The position numbers were made by a program, and so were the translations under genes. From Sulfitobacter noctilucicola (GTDB taxonomy: Bacteria; Pseudomonadota; Alphaproteobacteria; Rhodobacterales; Rhodobacteraceae): 64,000 nucleotides of DNA. This document shows positions 7,966-17,398 of the stretch, one piece after another. How positions within the stretch are numbered: the stretch's first letter is position 1; each line of letters starts with the position of its first letter. A model generated the notes under the pieces. It was not told the origin of the DNA and ran no database searches. It was given only the letters and a program-made list of their open reading frames with translations. The stretch lies in the NCBI RefSeq assembly GCF_000622385.1, contig NZ_JASD01000008.1, positions 2,480,001 through 2,544,000 of the forward strand. Reading direction: 5' to 3'.

Positions 7966-9366
7966 ATGTCGGATCAGGTCGCGGAAAACACTGAAGCTCC
8001 CGAAGAGGACGAAGCCCAGAATTATCAGTTGGAACCGCGTACCGTCGCCTCGATCCTTTACGCGGTTGAGATTGATGACCGCGCACGACTGATCGAGTTG
8101 ATGGAGCCGCTCCATGCGGCTGATATTGCTGACCTTCTTGAACAGATCAGTGTGTTCGAACGCAGCCGGCTGATTCGGCTTTATGACAAGGAATTCGACG
8201 GCGAAATCCTGTCTGAACTGGACGAATCGATCCGTGAAGAAGTGATCGAAGTTCTGACCCCGCAAGTGCTGAGCCAGGCGGTGCGTGAGCTGGACAGTGA
8301 CGATGTGGTCGATCTGATCGAAGATCTTGAAGACGACCAGCAGGAAGCGATCCTCGGGGCATTGGAAGAAGCCGACCGAGCGGCAGTTGAGCAGGCGCTA
8401 AGCTGGCCCGAATATTCGGCAGGTCGTCTGATGCAGCGCGAGGTCGTCATGGCCCCCGAACACTGGAGCGTGGGCGAGGCGATTGACCATCTGCGCGGCA
8501 CACCGGAGCAGGATTTGCCGGACCAGTTCTACCATATTGTGATGGTCGATCCGCGCGGGCATCCGGTTGGCAATGTGACGCTGGGCAAGCTCATGCGTTC
8601 CAAACGCGCCACCAAGCTAAGGGACCTGCTGGAGGAGACCTTCCAGATCATTCCTGCGATGCAGGACGAGGGGGACGTCGCCTATGCGTTCAACCAGTAC
8701 CACCTGATTTCCGCACCGGTTGTGGACGACGAGGGGCGCCTTATCGGGATCATCACCATCGATGACGCGATGGCGGTGCTGGATGAAGAGCACGAAGAAG
8801 ACATCCTGCGTCTGGCGGGTGTGGGCGAAAGCTCCCTGTCGGACCGTGTGATCGAGACCACCAAACAGCGGCTGCCGTGGCTAGCGGTCAATCTGGTCAC
8901 TGCGATTGCGGCATCCATGGTGATCTCGCAGTTCGAAGTTGCGATTGCACAGATCGTGGCGTTGGCTGTGCTGATGCCGATTGTGGCGTCGATGGGCGGC
9001 AATGCGGGTACGCAAAGCCTGACTGTCGCTGTGCGCGCTATTGCGACGAAAGACCTTACAGGATCAAACGTCTGGCGGGTTATCCGCCGTGAATGTCTGG
9101 TCGGGCTGATCAACGGTGTCATTTTTGCGGTCGTGATGGGAATAGTCGGTATCATCTGGTTCGGCTCGCCAGCGCTGGGGTATGTGATTGCGGTGGCAAT
9201 GGTCATCAACATGGTCGTTGCGGGGCTGGCGGGCACGGGCATCCCGATCCTGTTGGAACGTGTGGGGGTTGATCCGGCGCTGGCGTCTGGTGCGTTCGTG
9301 ACCACGGTGACAGATGTCGTCGGCTTCTTCGCATTTCTGGGTCTGGCAGCAGCGGTCTTGCTATGA
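7966..9366 (+). CDS. mgtE: Magnesium transporter MgtE
   Basis: A 466-residue protein with the full MgtE layout. It has an acidic superhelical N domain (residues about 35-140, many Asp/Glu), two CBS domains (about 140-270, containing MQREVVMAPEHWSVGEAI and LISAPVVDDEGRLIGIITID), a linking helix and five membrane segments from about 300. The pore motif MGGNAGTQSLTVAVRA is intact. It is a dimeric, magnesium-gated channel in the inner membrane. No magnesium riboswitch is evident in the short leader. The stop overlaps the ATG of the next gene (ATGA), indicating a two-gene operon. Confidence 0.95.
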   Translation: MSDQVAENTEAPEEDEAQNYQLEPRTVASILYAVEIDDRARLIELMEPLHAADIADLLEQISVFERSRLIRLYDKEFDGEILSELDESIREEVIEVLTPQVLSQAVRELDSDDVVDLIEDLEDDQQEAILGALEEADRAAVEQALSWPEYSAGRLMQREVVMAPEHWSVGEAIDHLRGTPEQDLPDQFYHIVMVDPRGHPVGNVTLGKLMRSKRATKLRDLLEETFQIIPAMQDEGDVAYAFNQYHLISAPVVDDEGRLIGIITIDDAMAVLDEEHEEDILRLAGVGESSLSDRVIETTKQRLPWLAVNLVTAIAASMVISQFEVAIAQIVALAVLMPIVASMGGNAGTQSLTVAVRAIATKDLTGSNVWRVIRRECLVGLINGVIFAVVMGIVGIIWFGSPALGYVIAVAMVINMVVAGLAGTGIPILLERVGVDPALASGAFVTTVTDVVGFFAFLGLAAAVLL

Positions 9367-9920
9367 GCGAGATAGCGACTGCTAAAGCTGAGATGCGCAA
9401 AGCAGCCTTTGCGAGGCGCAAACCATTGTTCGAAAGGGCGAATGCGGCGCAGTCCGGATTCCTAAGCGAGGTGCTCGCGGGGTATCGGGGTGTTCCGCTG
9501 TCAGGTTTTATGCCCATCCGCACGGAGATTGACCCGACACCCGCCATGGCAGAGGCGACGGCGCATGGTCATGTGGGTGTGCCTGTTATTCAGGGTGCCG
9601 GCATGCCGTTAACATTTGCGCGGTGGACATCCGAAACAGAGATGGAGCCGGGATCTTTCGGGGCCTTGGTACCAAAAGACCCAGAATATTTCGAGCCTGA
9701 AATTCTGATTGTCCCATTACTGGCCTTTAACCGGCAGGGCGGGCGTTTGGGTTACGGTGGTGGATTTTATGACCGCACGCTTGAAATGCTACGCTCTAAA
9801 CGGGCCACGCTTGCCATCGGGTTTGCTTTTGCAGGGCAGGAAGAAGAGCACCTTCCGTTGGAAGCTACAGATCAGCCGCTTGATTTGATCGTCACTGAAA
9901 ACGGTGTCATCGAAGTCTAG
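9363..9920 (+). CDS. 5-formyltetrahydrofolate cyclo-ligase
   Basis: A 185-residue protein of the MTHFS family, which converts 5-formyl-THF to 5,10-methenyl-THF using ATP. It shows the N-terminal KAEMRKAAFARRK helix, a central SGFMPIRTEIDPTPAM segment, LIVPLLAFNRQGGRLGYGGG with the ATP-binding GYGGGFYDR motif, and a terminal PLDLIVTENGVIEV. It is close to the usual length. The ATG overlaps the mgtE stop by four bases, so it is translationally coupled to mgtE. The two functions have no obvious link. The usual gene name in bacteria (fau/ygfA) is not certain here. Confidence 0.93.
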   Translation: MSEIATAKAEMRKAAFARRKPLFERANAAQSGFLSEVLAGYRGVPLSGFMPIRTEIDPTPAMAEATAHGHVGVPVIQGAGMPLTFARWTSETEMEPGSFGALVPKDPEYFEPEILIVPLLAFNRQGGRLGYGGGFYDRTLEMLRSKRATLAIGFAFAGQEEEHLPLEATDQPLDLIVTENGVIEV

Positions 9921-10025
9921 AGCGGGCGCTTCATTGGCGAATATCCACAGATGACAATGTGATGCCAAACGCGTGCTTCAGTTCCCTCTTACCTGAAGAC
10001 CCGAGTTGGAACGGAGACGAAAAAC

Positions 10026-10514
10026 ATGCGGGTATCAATTCTGACTGGTGTGATGGGGCTTGCGGGCTAGTCGCTTGTTGCGGTGGCAGCGGCGATCTGG
10101 ACGTCAGGCGGAATGACCTCTGTGATGCCAGATAAAGGCCCATAGAAACGGGCATGGTTGCATGCGCAGGCGCAGGATTACGCACCCAAGATCGCCAAGA
10201 CCCTTCAGAGGACGATCGTTGGTGGTGGACCATTGGCATTCGAGGCGATTGAGGTCTACCCAGAGCAGTCTCGCGTGGATATCGTCTATGCCGGTGACAA
10301 GGACGCCTTCAGTAAATTCGCCAATGCACAGCATGCAAGGCCCTGGGATGTGATGCGCTTTGCCAATTTCGAGTTGCGCAAGGCTCTGTGCAAGAATTTC
10401 CAGAGAACCGCGATGAAGGCAAATGATGTGGTCTTTGTCGTGGGCTTCAAGCTCGGGGAACAGCCGAACCACAACACGGTGTTCAGTGATGACGCCTGTA
10501 TGCTCTATATCTGA
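10026..10514 (+). pseudogene. Exported or membrane-anchored protein gene with two in-frame TAG stops
   Basis: From ATG 10026 the frame gives MRVSILTGVMGLAG, a TAG at 10068, then SLVAVAAAIWTSGGMTSVMP, a TAG at 10143, and then an uninterrupted 122 codons to TGA at 10512-10514. The first part looks like a membrane anchor or signal peptide. The last part is globular (PLAFEAIEVYPEQSRVDIVY, KANDVVFVVGFKLGEQP). All three pieces stay in one frame with no indel. Both stops could be C-to-T changes of CAG (Gln). I recognise no family. A shorter product from an internal start near 10158 is possible but would lack the export signal. Confidence 0.6.
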
Positions 10515-10616
10515 ACGGGGCTAAGCCGCCGTATCGAACACAGGAGGGGTCAGGGCAAGAGATCATACTCATTTGCCGCTTGCCCAAAAGGCCGCAGAAG
10601 CATACCCGTAGAGCCT

Positions 10617-11429
10617 ATGAAAATACTCTTTCTTGGTGATGTAATGGGCCGCGCCGGCAGGCGTGCCATTTCTGAAAATCTGCCCCGCCTGCGCGAAGAG
10701 CTGAAGCTCGATTTCGTAGTGGTGAACGGCGAGAATTCGACCAGCGGGATGGGCCTCTCAGGATCCCACGCGAAAACGCTGCTGGAGGCGGGGGCGGACT
10801 GTCTGACGCTCGGTGATCATGCCTTTGACCAAAAGGATATGCTCAACTTCATCGAACAGGAACCGCGCATTATCCGGCCGCTGAATTTCTCAAAGAATGC
10901 ACCGGGAAAAGGGGCGCGTCTTTTCACTGCCAAAGGTGGGCGTAAGGTGCTTGTTACGCAGGCGCTGGGGCAGGTGTTTATGAAGCGGCCCTTTGACGAT
11001 CCGTTCTCGGCGCTTGATCAGGTGCTCAAAACGCACCCCTTGGGCGGCATGGCCTCGGCAATTATCGTTGATATCCATTGCGAGGCCACATCAGAGAAAA
11101 TGGCAACCGGACATTGGTGCGACGGACGTGCGAGCCTTGTCGTAGGCACCCATACCCATGTGCCGACATCAGATGCGATGATCCTGCCGGGCGGGACTGC
11201 GTACCTAAGCGATGCGGGCATGTGTGGCGATTACCATTCGGTGATCGGGATGGAGAAAACCGAACCGATGCGCCGCTTTATCACCGGCATGCCGAAAGAG
11301 CGCTTTACACCCGCCAACAGCGAGGCAACCTTGTCCGGCGTCTATATCGAGACTGATGACAAGACAGGCCGCGCCACCCGCATTGTACCTGTGCGCAGCG
11401 GCGGAAAGTTGCAACAGAGCATGCCATGA
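10617..11429 (+). CDS. YmdB-family metallophosphoesterase
   Basis: A 270-residue member of the TIGR00282/YmdB family, calcineurin-like phosphodiesterases that act on 2',3'-cyclic nucleotides in Bacillus. Metal-ligand motifs: FLGDVMGRAGR (Asp8), VVNGENSTSGMG, LTLGDHAFD, VDIHCEATSEK and VVGTHTHVPTSD. The length matches the family. ATG at 10617 follows a short GAGCCT leader. Its stop overlaps the ATG of the downstream DMT transporter (ATGA). Physiological substrate in alphaproteobacteria is not settled. Confidence 0.9.
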   Translation: MKILFLGDVMGRAGRRAISENLPRLREELKLDFVVVNGENSTSGMGLSGSHAKTLLEAGADCLTLGDHAFDQKDMLNFIEQEPRIIRPLNFSKNAPGKGARLFTAKGGRKVLVTQALGQVFMKRPFDDPFSALDQVLKTHPLGGMASAIIVDIHCEATSEKMATGHWCDGRASLVVGTHTHVPTSDAMILPGGTAYLSDAGMCGDYHSVIGMEKTEPMRRFITGMPKERFTPANSEATLSGVYIETDDKTGRATRIVPVRSGGKLQQSMP

Positions 11430-12346
11430 CAACCCGCCAGATTGCATTCTTTACGGGATGTTTGATCATCATGGGCGCAGGCTGGGGTGCCACACAGCCT
11501 ATGACCAAAATCGCGGTTTCTACGGGATATGGCCCGTTTGGACTGTTGTTCTGGCAGACAGTGATCGGCGCGGCTCTGATGGCAGTCATTTGCGCATTGC
11601 GCGGTACCGCGCCGCCTTTAAACAGGCAGGCGATTAGGCTTTACATCATCCTTGCGCTGATTGGCGCAGTGCTGCCGAACACGATCTCATATCAGGCGGC
11701 GGTACATCTGCCGTCTGGGATCATGTCTTTGTTGCTCAGTATCATTCCGATGTTCGCCTTTGCGATCGCGCTTGCGGTGGGCAGTGAAACCTTTCAGTGG
11801 CGTCGAATGATCGGGCTTATTTTCGGATTGATTGGCGTGCTGATGATTATCGCGCCTTCTGTCGAAATGGGGCAGGCGGTCCCGACGGGATGGGCGCTGA
11901 TTTATCTGCTGACTGCTGCATTCTACGCCTTTGAGGGGAACTACATCGCCAAATGGGGGACGCAGGGCCTTGATGCGTTTCAGGTGATGCTGGGGGCATC
12001 GGTGGCTGGCATGGTGCTGATTACACCGGTGATGCTGTTGACCGGTCAGATGGTTTTCCCCGAACTTCCGATGCCTGTACCACAGATGGCGCTTGTCGCG
12101 GGCTGTGTGATCCATGTTTTCGTCTACACCGCCTATGTCTGGCTTGCCGGACTGGCGGGGGCTGTGTTTACCGTTCAAGTCAGCTATTTGGTAACGGGGT
12201 TTGGTCTGGTGTGGGCATATCTGATCTTGGACGAAGCATACGCACCGACCATCTGGGTGGCACTGGCCGTGATATTTGCGGGCATGTATCTGGTTCAGCC
12301 CAAACCGGCATCGGCGGATGGCGGCATGCTGGATCCAGCTGAATAA
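11426..12346 (+). CDS. DMT-superfamily (EamA) transporter
   Basis: A 306-residue inner-membrane protein with about ten hydrophobic helices in two EamA repeats (about 10-140 and 155-295). Typical segments include GAGWGATQPMTKIAV, YQAAVHLPSGIMSLLLSIIP and a final LAVIFAGMYLVQPKP. Members export metabolites or amino acids by proton antiport; the substrate is unknown. It overlaps the YmdB-like gene by four bases (ATGA) and is followed 29 bases later by the SLC13 gene, so the three may be co-transcribed. Confidence 0.88.
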   Translation: MTTRQIAFFTGCLIIMGAGWGATQPMTKIAVSTGYGPFGLLFWQTVIGAALMAVICALRGTAPPLNRQAIRLYIILALIGAVLPNTISYQAAVHLPSGIMSLLLSIIPMFAFAIALAVGSETFQWRRMIGLIFGLIGVLMIIAPSVEMGQAVPTGWALIYLLTAAFYAFEGNYIAKWGTQGLDAFQVMLGASVAGMVLITPVMLLTGQMVFPELPMPVPQMALVAGCVIHVFVYTAYVWLAGLAGAVFTVQVSYLVTGFGLVWAYLILDEAYAPTIWVALAVIFAGMYLVQPKPASADGGMLDPAE

Positions 12347-12375
12347 CACGCGCTGCGGCGCCTTGAGGACGACAC

Positions 12376-14148
12376 ATGGAATTCCTTTCCCTTTCACAGA
12401 CCGGCAGTGCGATTTTGTCCATCACGGTCGTCGTGGTCATGTTTATTCTATTCCTGCGCGAGACTTTCCCGACCGAAGTCGTAGCGTTGGGTGGCGCGGC
12501 GATGCTTCTGGCGACAGGTGTGCTGCCCTATGAGGACGCACGCATGGTCCTGTCGAACTCTGCGCCTTGGACCATCGCGGCCATGTTCATCGTGATGGGC
12601 GCGTTGGTACGTACCGGTGCGCTGGATGTGCTGACCCGTATGGCCGAACGGTACGCCCGTACAAACCCCAAGATGGCCGTGATCGGCGTGATCCTTTCGG
12701 TGATGGGGGCCAGTGCAATTATGAACAACACACCCGTCGTTGTCGTCATGATCCCCGTGGTTGTGCAATTGAGCAAAACCCTTGGCACCAAGGCGTCCAA
12801 GCTTCTGATCCCGCTCTCATACGCCGCAATCATGGGTGGCTCGCTGACGTTGATCGGCACCTCGACGAACCTGTTGGTTGACGGTGTCGCACGCAGTCAG
12901 GGGCTTGCCCCTTTTGGCATCTTCGAGATCCTGCCCATCGGTCTGGTGGTCTGCGCGTGGGGGCTGACCTATATGGCGGTTTTCGGTCGCAAGCTTTTGC
13001 CAGATCGCGAGAGCATGGCCTCTATGCTGTCTGACCGCTCCAAGATGAAGTTCTTTACCGAAGCCGTCATTCCGCCCGAGAGCAACCTGATCGGCCGTGA
13101 AGTGCTGGATGTGCAGCTTTTCAAACGGCAGGGCGTGCGCCTGATCGACGTTGTCCGTGGCGACGAATCCCTGCGCCGTAACCTCAAAGGGGTGGTGCTG
13201 GAGATTGGTGACCGTGTTGTTCTGCGGACAGAAATGACCGAACTTCTGAGCCTTCAGGCCACTAAGGAACTCAAACGCGTTGACCAGCTGTCGGCGGTCG
13301 AGACGACAACCGTCGAGGTACTTATTACGCCTGGATGTCGCATGGTTGGCCGTGCATTGGGCGCGATGCGCTTGCGCCGCCGTTACGGTGTTTATCCGCT
13401 GGCCGTGCACCGCCGCAACCAGAACATCGGTATGCAACTAGATGATTTGATTGTCAAAGTTGGCGATACGCTGCTGCTGGAAGGCGCGGCTGAGGACATC
13501 TCTCGTCTGGCGTCCGACATGGACATGGTCGACGTTAGCCACCCGACAGCGCGCGCTTACCGGCGCGGTCATGCGCCGATAGCCATCGCGGCATTGGCAG
13601 GCATCGTTATTTTGGCCGCACTCAATGTGGCCCCCATCCTGCTGCTTGCTGTCGTGGCTGTGGCGGTCGTTCTGCTGACGGGCTGCATTGATGCAGAGGA
13701 AGCTTTTTCCTTCGTGGATGGCCGCCTGTTGGCACTCATTTTCTCGATGCTGGCGGTCGGGGCGGCCTTGCAAAATTCCGGTGCTATTACCCTGATGGTC
13801 GATGCGATTTCGCCGACACTGGCTACGATGCCTCCCGGTGTAGTGATTTTCTGCGTGTTCCTGCTGACAACGATCCTGACCGAGATCGTTTCAAACAACG
13901 CCGTTGCTGTGATTATGACACCTATCGCAATAAGCCTTGCTGCGGCGCTGGGCATGGATCCAAGGCCGCTGGTGGTGGCCGTGATGATTGCGGCATCCTG
14001 CGCCTTTGCAACACCTATCGGCTATCAGACTAATACGCTGGTTTACGGTCCGGGTGGGTATAAATTCACGGACTTCATGCGCGTTGGTATCCCGTTGAAC
14101 GTGTCCATGTCGCTGCTGGTCAGTGCAGTCATCCCGCTGTTTTGGTAA
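12376..14148 (+). CDS. SLC13-type transporter with two TrkA-C (RCK_C) domains, copy 1
   Basis: A 590-residue membrane protein of the CitT/SLC13-like ion-transporter group. It has an N-terminal membrane half (about 10-200, with MGASAIMNNTPVVVVMIP and GGSLTLIGTSTNLLVDG), two cytoplasmic RCK_C domains (about 215-300 and 310-390, each ending in a GDRVVL or GDTLLL strand), and a second membrane half with TEIVSNNAVAVIMTPIA and FATPIGYQTNTLVYGPGGY. The two NN-P motifs and the two loop repeats are the substrate and sodium sites of the fold. Substrate could be a dicarboxylate, sulfate or another anion. It converges with a paralogue of identical length. Confidence 0.88.
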   Translation: MEFLSLSQTGSAILSITVVVVMFILFLRETFPTEVVALGGAAMLLATGVLPYEDARMVLSNSAPWTIAAMFIVMGALVRTGALDVLTRMAERYARTNPKMAVIGVILSVMGASAIMNNTPVVVVMIPVVVQLSKTLGTKASKLLIPLSYAAIMGGSLTLIGTSTNLLVDGVARSQGLAPFGIFEILPIGLVVCAWGLTYMAVFGRKLLPDRESMASMLSDRSKMKFFTEAVIPPESNLIGREVLDVQLFKRQGVRLIDVVRGDESLRRNLKGVVLEIGDRVVLRTEMTELLSLQATKELKRVDQLSAVETTTVEVLITPGCRMVGRALGAMRLRRRYGVYPLAVHRRNQNIGMQLDDLIVKVGDTLLLEGAAEDISRLASDMDMVDVSHPTARAYRRGHAPIAIAALAGIVILAALNVAPILLLAVVAVAVVLLTGCIDAEEAFSFVDGRLLALIFSMLAVGAALQNSGAITLMVDAISPTLATMPPGVVIFCVFLLTTILTEIVSNNAVAVIMTPIAISLAAALGMDPRPLVVAVMIAASCAFATPIGYQTNTLVYGPGGYKFTDFMRVGIPLNVSMSLLVSAVIPLFW

Positions 14149-14169
14149 CAGCGGGCGATGGGGGCAGGA

Positions 14170-15942
14170 TCATAGCGGCCAGAACACCAGAATGGCCGGT
14201 ATGGATACAGCAACGACAATAATCTCCAACGGAAGGCCCATACGCCAGTAATCGCCAAAGCCATAGCCGCCGGGGCCAAGGATCAGCGTGTTGTTCTTGT
14301 GCCCGATAGGCGTGAGAAACGCGCTGGAGGCGGCAACAGCGACAGCCATCAGGAAAGGATCAGGCGACACGCCCAGCGTCTGGGCCATCTGGATGCCGAC
14401 AGGGGCCGCGACAATGGTGGTCGCTGTGTTGTTGAGCACATCAGACAAGGTCATGGTAACGACCATCAGCACAGTCAGGACGATCCATGGCGCGAGGCCC
14501 TCTGTCAGGCCCAGCAAGGCACCAGCGATCAGCTCGGTTCCGCCGGAGGTCTCCAGTGCAGCGCCCAAGGGGATCATTGATCCCAATAGGACAACGACTG
14601 GCCATTCGATATGTGTATAAAGTTCGGATAGCGGTACGATTTTGGCAAGCACGTAGGCGATGACCACTAGACCAAGAGCCACCGGCAGGTAGATCAGACC
14701 AAAGCTCGCGGCCAGAACCGCCGCTCCGAACAACCCGATGGCAAGCCAGACCTTAGTATTCTCTGTCACGGCAAGGCCGCGGTCCGCCAGTGGCAGGACG
14801 TTCAGCCATTCGGTCACATCAGCGGCTGTGTCACGTGGGACCAGCAGAAGCAGAATATCGCCTACTTCCAATTCGGTACCGCGCAAATGTGAAGTAATCT
14901 TGCGGCCCCGTCGCGATATGCCCAATAGTACAGTGCGTTGCCGCCAGGCAAGCCCCACGGCCTGCGCAGTCCGTCCATTCAGTCGCGAATCTTCGCGGAC
15001 GACAACTTCAATAATTTCAACGCCTTCTCCGCCGGCCTTCAGTTGATCTTCGCGGGCGCTGTCCGCCAGCGCGAGATCCAGCGTGCTGCGGAACTCGTCC
15101 AGCGCATCCGGTGTCGCCTCAAGCACGATTGCATCACCAGCTTTCAGTGCCACATTGCGCGATTGCCCGTAGCGCCGTTTGCCGCCACGGGTGAGGCCAA
15201 GTATGGCCACGTCAGCAGTTTCCGCGACCGGAATAAGTTCCTCCAGCCGTTTGCCGACGTGTTTGCTTCCCTCGGGCACCACCAGTTCGGCAATGTATTG
15301 CGAGATATCTTCGGTGCTGAGTGATGCATCCTCGCGCGCGGGGATCAGCCGCCAGCCGATCAAGGCGACAAAGATCAGTCCTGCAATCGCCGCCACGCCG
15401 CCAACGGGCGCAAAATCGAACATCCTGAAGGGCTCTCCGAGGCTTTCCTGCCGGATGGATGCGATAATGATATTGGGCGGTGTGCCGATCAGAGTGACCA
15501 TGCCGCCCAGAATGGTGGCAAAACTCAGCGGCATCAGGCTGAGCCCCGGCGCACGACCTGCCTTGCGGGCGGTCTGGATATCGACCGGCATGAGCAGGGC
15601 CAGCGCAGCCACATTGTTCATAAATGCAGACAAGATGCCGCCAACGGCACCCATAAGTGTGATGTGAGCACCCAACGATCGCGACGCATCAATCAGCGTG
15701 CGGGTGATCAGCAGCACAGCGCCGGAGCGTACCAGCCCCGCAGAGACGACCAGAACCAGCGCCACAACAAGCGTGGCAGGATGCCCGAACCCGGAAAACG
15801 CGTCCTTGGAGGGGACGACACCCAGCACAACGCCTACCATAAGGGCGCTGAAAGCCACGATGTCATAACGGAATTTACCCCACAGCAGCATCCCGAAGAC
15901 GGCACCGAAGAGAGTGAATAGAATGATCTGATCTGTACTCAT
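14170..15942 (-). CDS. SLC13-type transporter with two TrkA-C (RCK_C) domains, copy 2
   Basis: A 590-residue paralogue of the gene on the other side of a 21-base gap, in the opposite direction. The layout is the same: first membrane half with LSAFMNNVAALALLMPV and GGMVTLIGTPPNIIIASI, two RCK_C domains (about 205-290 and 300-380, with GDAIVLEATPD and GDILLLLVP), second half with LSDVLNNTATTIVAAPV and FLTPIGHKNNTLILGPGGYG. Sequence identity to copy 1 is only moderate by eye, so the duplication is old or the two were recruited separately. Substrate is unknown; anion uptake coupled to sodium is the usual activity of the fold. Confidence 0.88.
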   Translation of the reverse strand: MSTDQIILFTLFGAVFGMLLWGKFRYDIVAFSALMVGVVLGVVPSKDAFSGFGHPATLVVALVLVVSAGLVRSGAVLLITRTLIDASRSLGAHITLMGAVGGILSAFMNNVAALALLMPVDIQTARKAGRAPGLSLMPLSFATILGGMVTLIGTPPNIIIASIRQESLGEPFRMFDFAPVGGVAAIAGLIFVALIGWRLIPAREDASLSTEDISQYIAELVVPEGSKHVGKRLEELIPVAETADVAILGLTRGGKRRYGQSRNVALKAGDAIVLEATPDALDEFRSTLDLALADSAREDQLKAGGEGVEIIEVVVREDSRLNGRTAQAVGLAWRQRTVLLGISRRGRKITSHLRGTELEVGDILLLLVPRDTAADVTEWLNVLPLADRGLAVTENTKVWLAIGLFGAAVLAASFGLIYLPVALGLVVIAYVLAKIVPLSELYTHIEWPVVVLLGSMIPLGAALETSGGTELIAGALLGLTEGLAPWIVLTVLMVVTMTLSDVLNNTATTIVAAPVGIQMAQTLGVSPDPFLMAVAVAASSAFLTPIGHKNNTLILGPGGYGFGDYWRMGLPLEIIVVAVSIPAILVFWPL

Positions 15943-16071
15943 TCCGGCACCATGTTGTGATTGGGGGGGCAGGGCAAGAGGCGTTGTGCAGGATCACGCC
16001 GACTGATCCCTTGCGCGCGTCGCAAGTGGTAGAATGGCGGACCCTGCTAATTACCACAGCAGACGTGAGCC

Positions 16072-16101
16072 TTGCGAACCGGTCGGGCGCTGCCCTATAA
16101 G
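16072..16101 (+). promoter_or_regulatory. Putative promoter of yebC
   Basis: TTGCGA at 16072-16077 and TATAAG at 16096-16101 are separated by 18 bases and lie about 36 bases before the yebC start. It is inferred from sequence only. Confidence 0.4.
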
Positions 16102-16136
16102 CGCGTCGAACGCAGTACGCTACACAGAGGTATCTC

Positions 16137-16889
16137 ATGGCCGGCCACTCCAAATGGGCAAACATCCAGCACCGCAAGGGGCGACAGGACAAAATCCGCG
16201 CCAAGCTGTTCTCAAAATTCAGCAAGGAAATTACCGTTGCTGCAAAGATGGGCGACCCCGATCCGGACAAGAACCCGCGTTTGCGTCTGGCCGTCAAGGA
16301 AGCCAAAGCGGCATCCATGCCCAAGGACAACATCGACCGCGCGATCAAGAAATCCGTCGCGGGCGAAGGTGAGGACTATAAGGAAATTCGCTACGAAGGG
16401 TATGGTCCCAACGGCGTAGCGGTGATCGTCGAAACGATGACGGACAACCTGAACCGCACAGCATCAACCGTCAGGTCCACATTCACCAAGAACGGCGGCA
16501 ATCTGGGCGAGACCGGTAGTGTCGGATTTATGTTCGATCGCAAAGGCGAGATTACCTACACCGCCGAGGCGGGCGACAATGATACGGTAATGATGGCTGC
16601 AATCGAAGCCGGTGCCGAGGATGTTGAAAGCTCTGAAGAGGGCCATGTCATCTGGTGCGCCGATACAGACCTGAACGATGTGGCAACGGCGCTCGAAGCG
16701 GAACTTGGCGAATCTGCATCAACCAAGCTGGTTTGGAAGCCGACAACGACCACCGAAATGGATCTTGAGGGCATGCAGAAGCTGATGAAGCTGGTGGATG
16801 CGCTTGAAGATGACGATGATGTTCAACGCGTTACCACGAACTTCGAAGCGTCTGACGAAGTTATGGAGCAGCTTGAAAACGCGGATTAA
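16137..16889 (+). CDS. yebC: YebC/PmpR-family regulatory protein
   Basis: A 250-residue protein of the widely conserved YebC/TACO1 family. The N-terminus [18 protein letters not shown] is the family signature. It continues with a coiled N-terminal domain, [11 protein letters not shown], and the alpha/beta domains with [19 protein letters not shown] and a [11 protein letters not shown] loop. The C-terminal tail is acidic ([11 protein letters not shown]). Members have been described as DNA-binding regulators and more recently as factors that relieve ribosome stalling. An AGAGG element precedes the ATG. It stands alone, with a divergent transporter upstream. Confidence 0.95.
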   Translation: MAGHSKWANIQHRKGRQDKIRAKLFSKFSKEITVAAKMGDPDPDKNPRLRLAVKEAKAASMPKDNIDRAIKKSVAGEGEDYKEIRYEGYGPNGVAVIVETMTDNLNRTASTVRSTFTKNGGNLGETGSVGFMFDRKGEITYTAEAGDNDTVMMAAIEAGAEDVESSEEGHVIWCADTDLNDVATALEAELGESASTKLVWKPTTTTEMDLEGMQKLMKLVDALEDDDDVQRVTTNFEASDEVMEQLENAD

Positions 16890-16913
16890 GCCGCGCTTTC
16901 AGAGATTTGGCGG

Positions 16914-16935
16914 GGCCTGCGTCAGACGCGGGCCT
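16914..16935. terminator. Possible bidirectional terminator hairpin
   Basis: GGCCTGCG and CGCGGGCC, separated by TCAGA, can pair with one wobble. The hairpin sits between yebC and the convergent small gene and overlaps the stop of the latter at 16922-16924. There is no clean T run, so it is a weak call. Confidence 0.3.
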
Positions 16936-17173
16936 TGCCACTGAACAGGCAACGCAGGTTAAACCAGCTGTTGCAATTGGACGCCAAAGATTTGACCGGC
17001 TTTTGCTGTGACACGTGGGCCAACACTCTTTTTACTTCGTTAAGTTGCGAACGTGCGGCGGCACCACCTGCTGCGGCCTGCACATCAAGAATTTTGGTTT
17101 GTGTATGAAGGGCCGCTTCGATCACTTTGAGATCGCTGGCTGTAACGTCGAGTTGGTGTGCTTTTGCAAACAT
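16922..17173 (-). CDS. Conserved hypothetical small protein
   Basis: An 83-residue protein starting MFAKAHQLDVTASDLKVIEA, with a helical centre (QTKILDVQAAAGGAAARSQL, then NEVKRVLAHVSQQ). The C-terminus is basic and contains two cysteines (SNCNSWFNLRCLFSGKARV). There is no signal peptide or membrane segment. An AAAAGGATAAATAAG leader gives a good ribosome-binding site, which supports a real gene. Proteins of similar size and start occur in Rhodobacterales as I recall, but I know of no function. Confidence 0.6.
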   Translation of the reverse strand: MFAKAHQLDVTASDLKVIEAALHTQTKILDVQAAAGGAAARSQLNEVKRVLAHVSQQKPVKSLASNCNSWFNLRCLFSGKARV

Positions 17174-17398
17174 CTTATTTATCCTTTTAAGTGCTGCTGG
17201 TATTTAAGCGCTCCTGCCCAAATTTCCAGCCTTTCATTGACCGATCACCAAACCGTGTGTGATTTTTGACGTTTTCCTGCCGAGAAGCTTGATTTGTTTC
17301 AAAAACGTCCGGCTCACCGGTGGTGATGTTATGGCAATCCGTGTCTCCTGGCCGCTCAACACTTGTTGCCGCCGGTGAAAAAGGGCAATCAACTGCCT

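Noticed and set aside
10158..10514. Intact short gene starting at an internal codon
   Set aside because: The upstream frame continues through the two TAGs with a membrane-anchor-like start, so a broken longer gene explains the region better.
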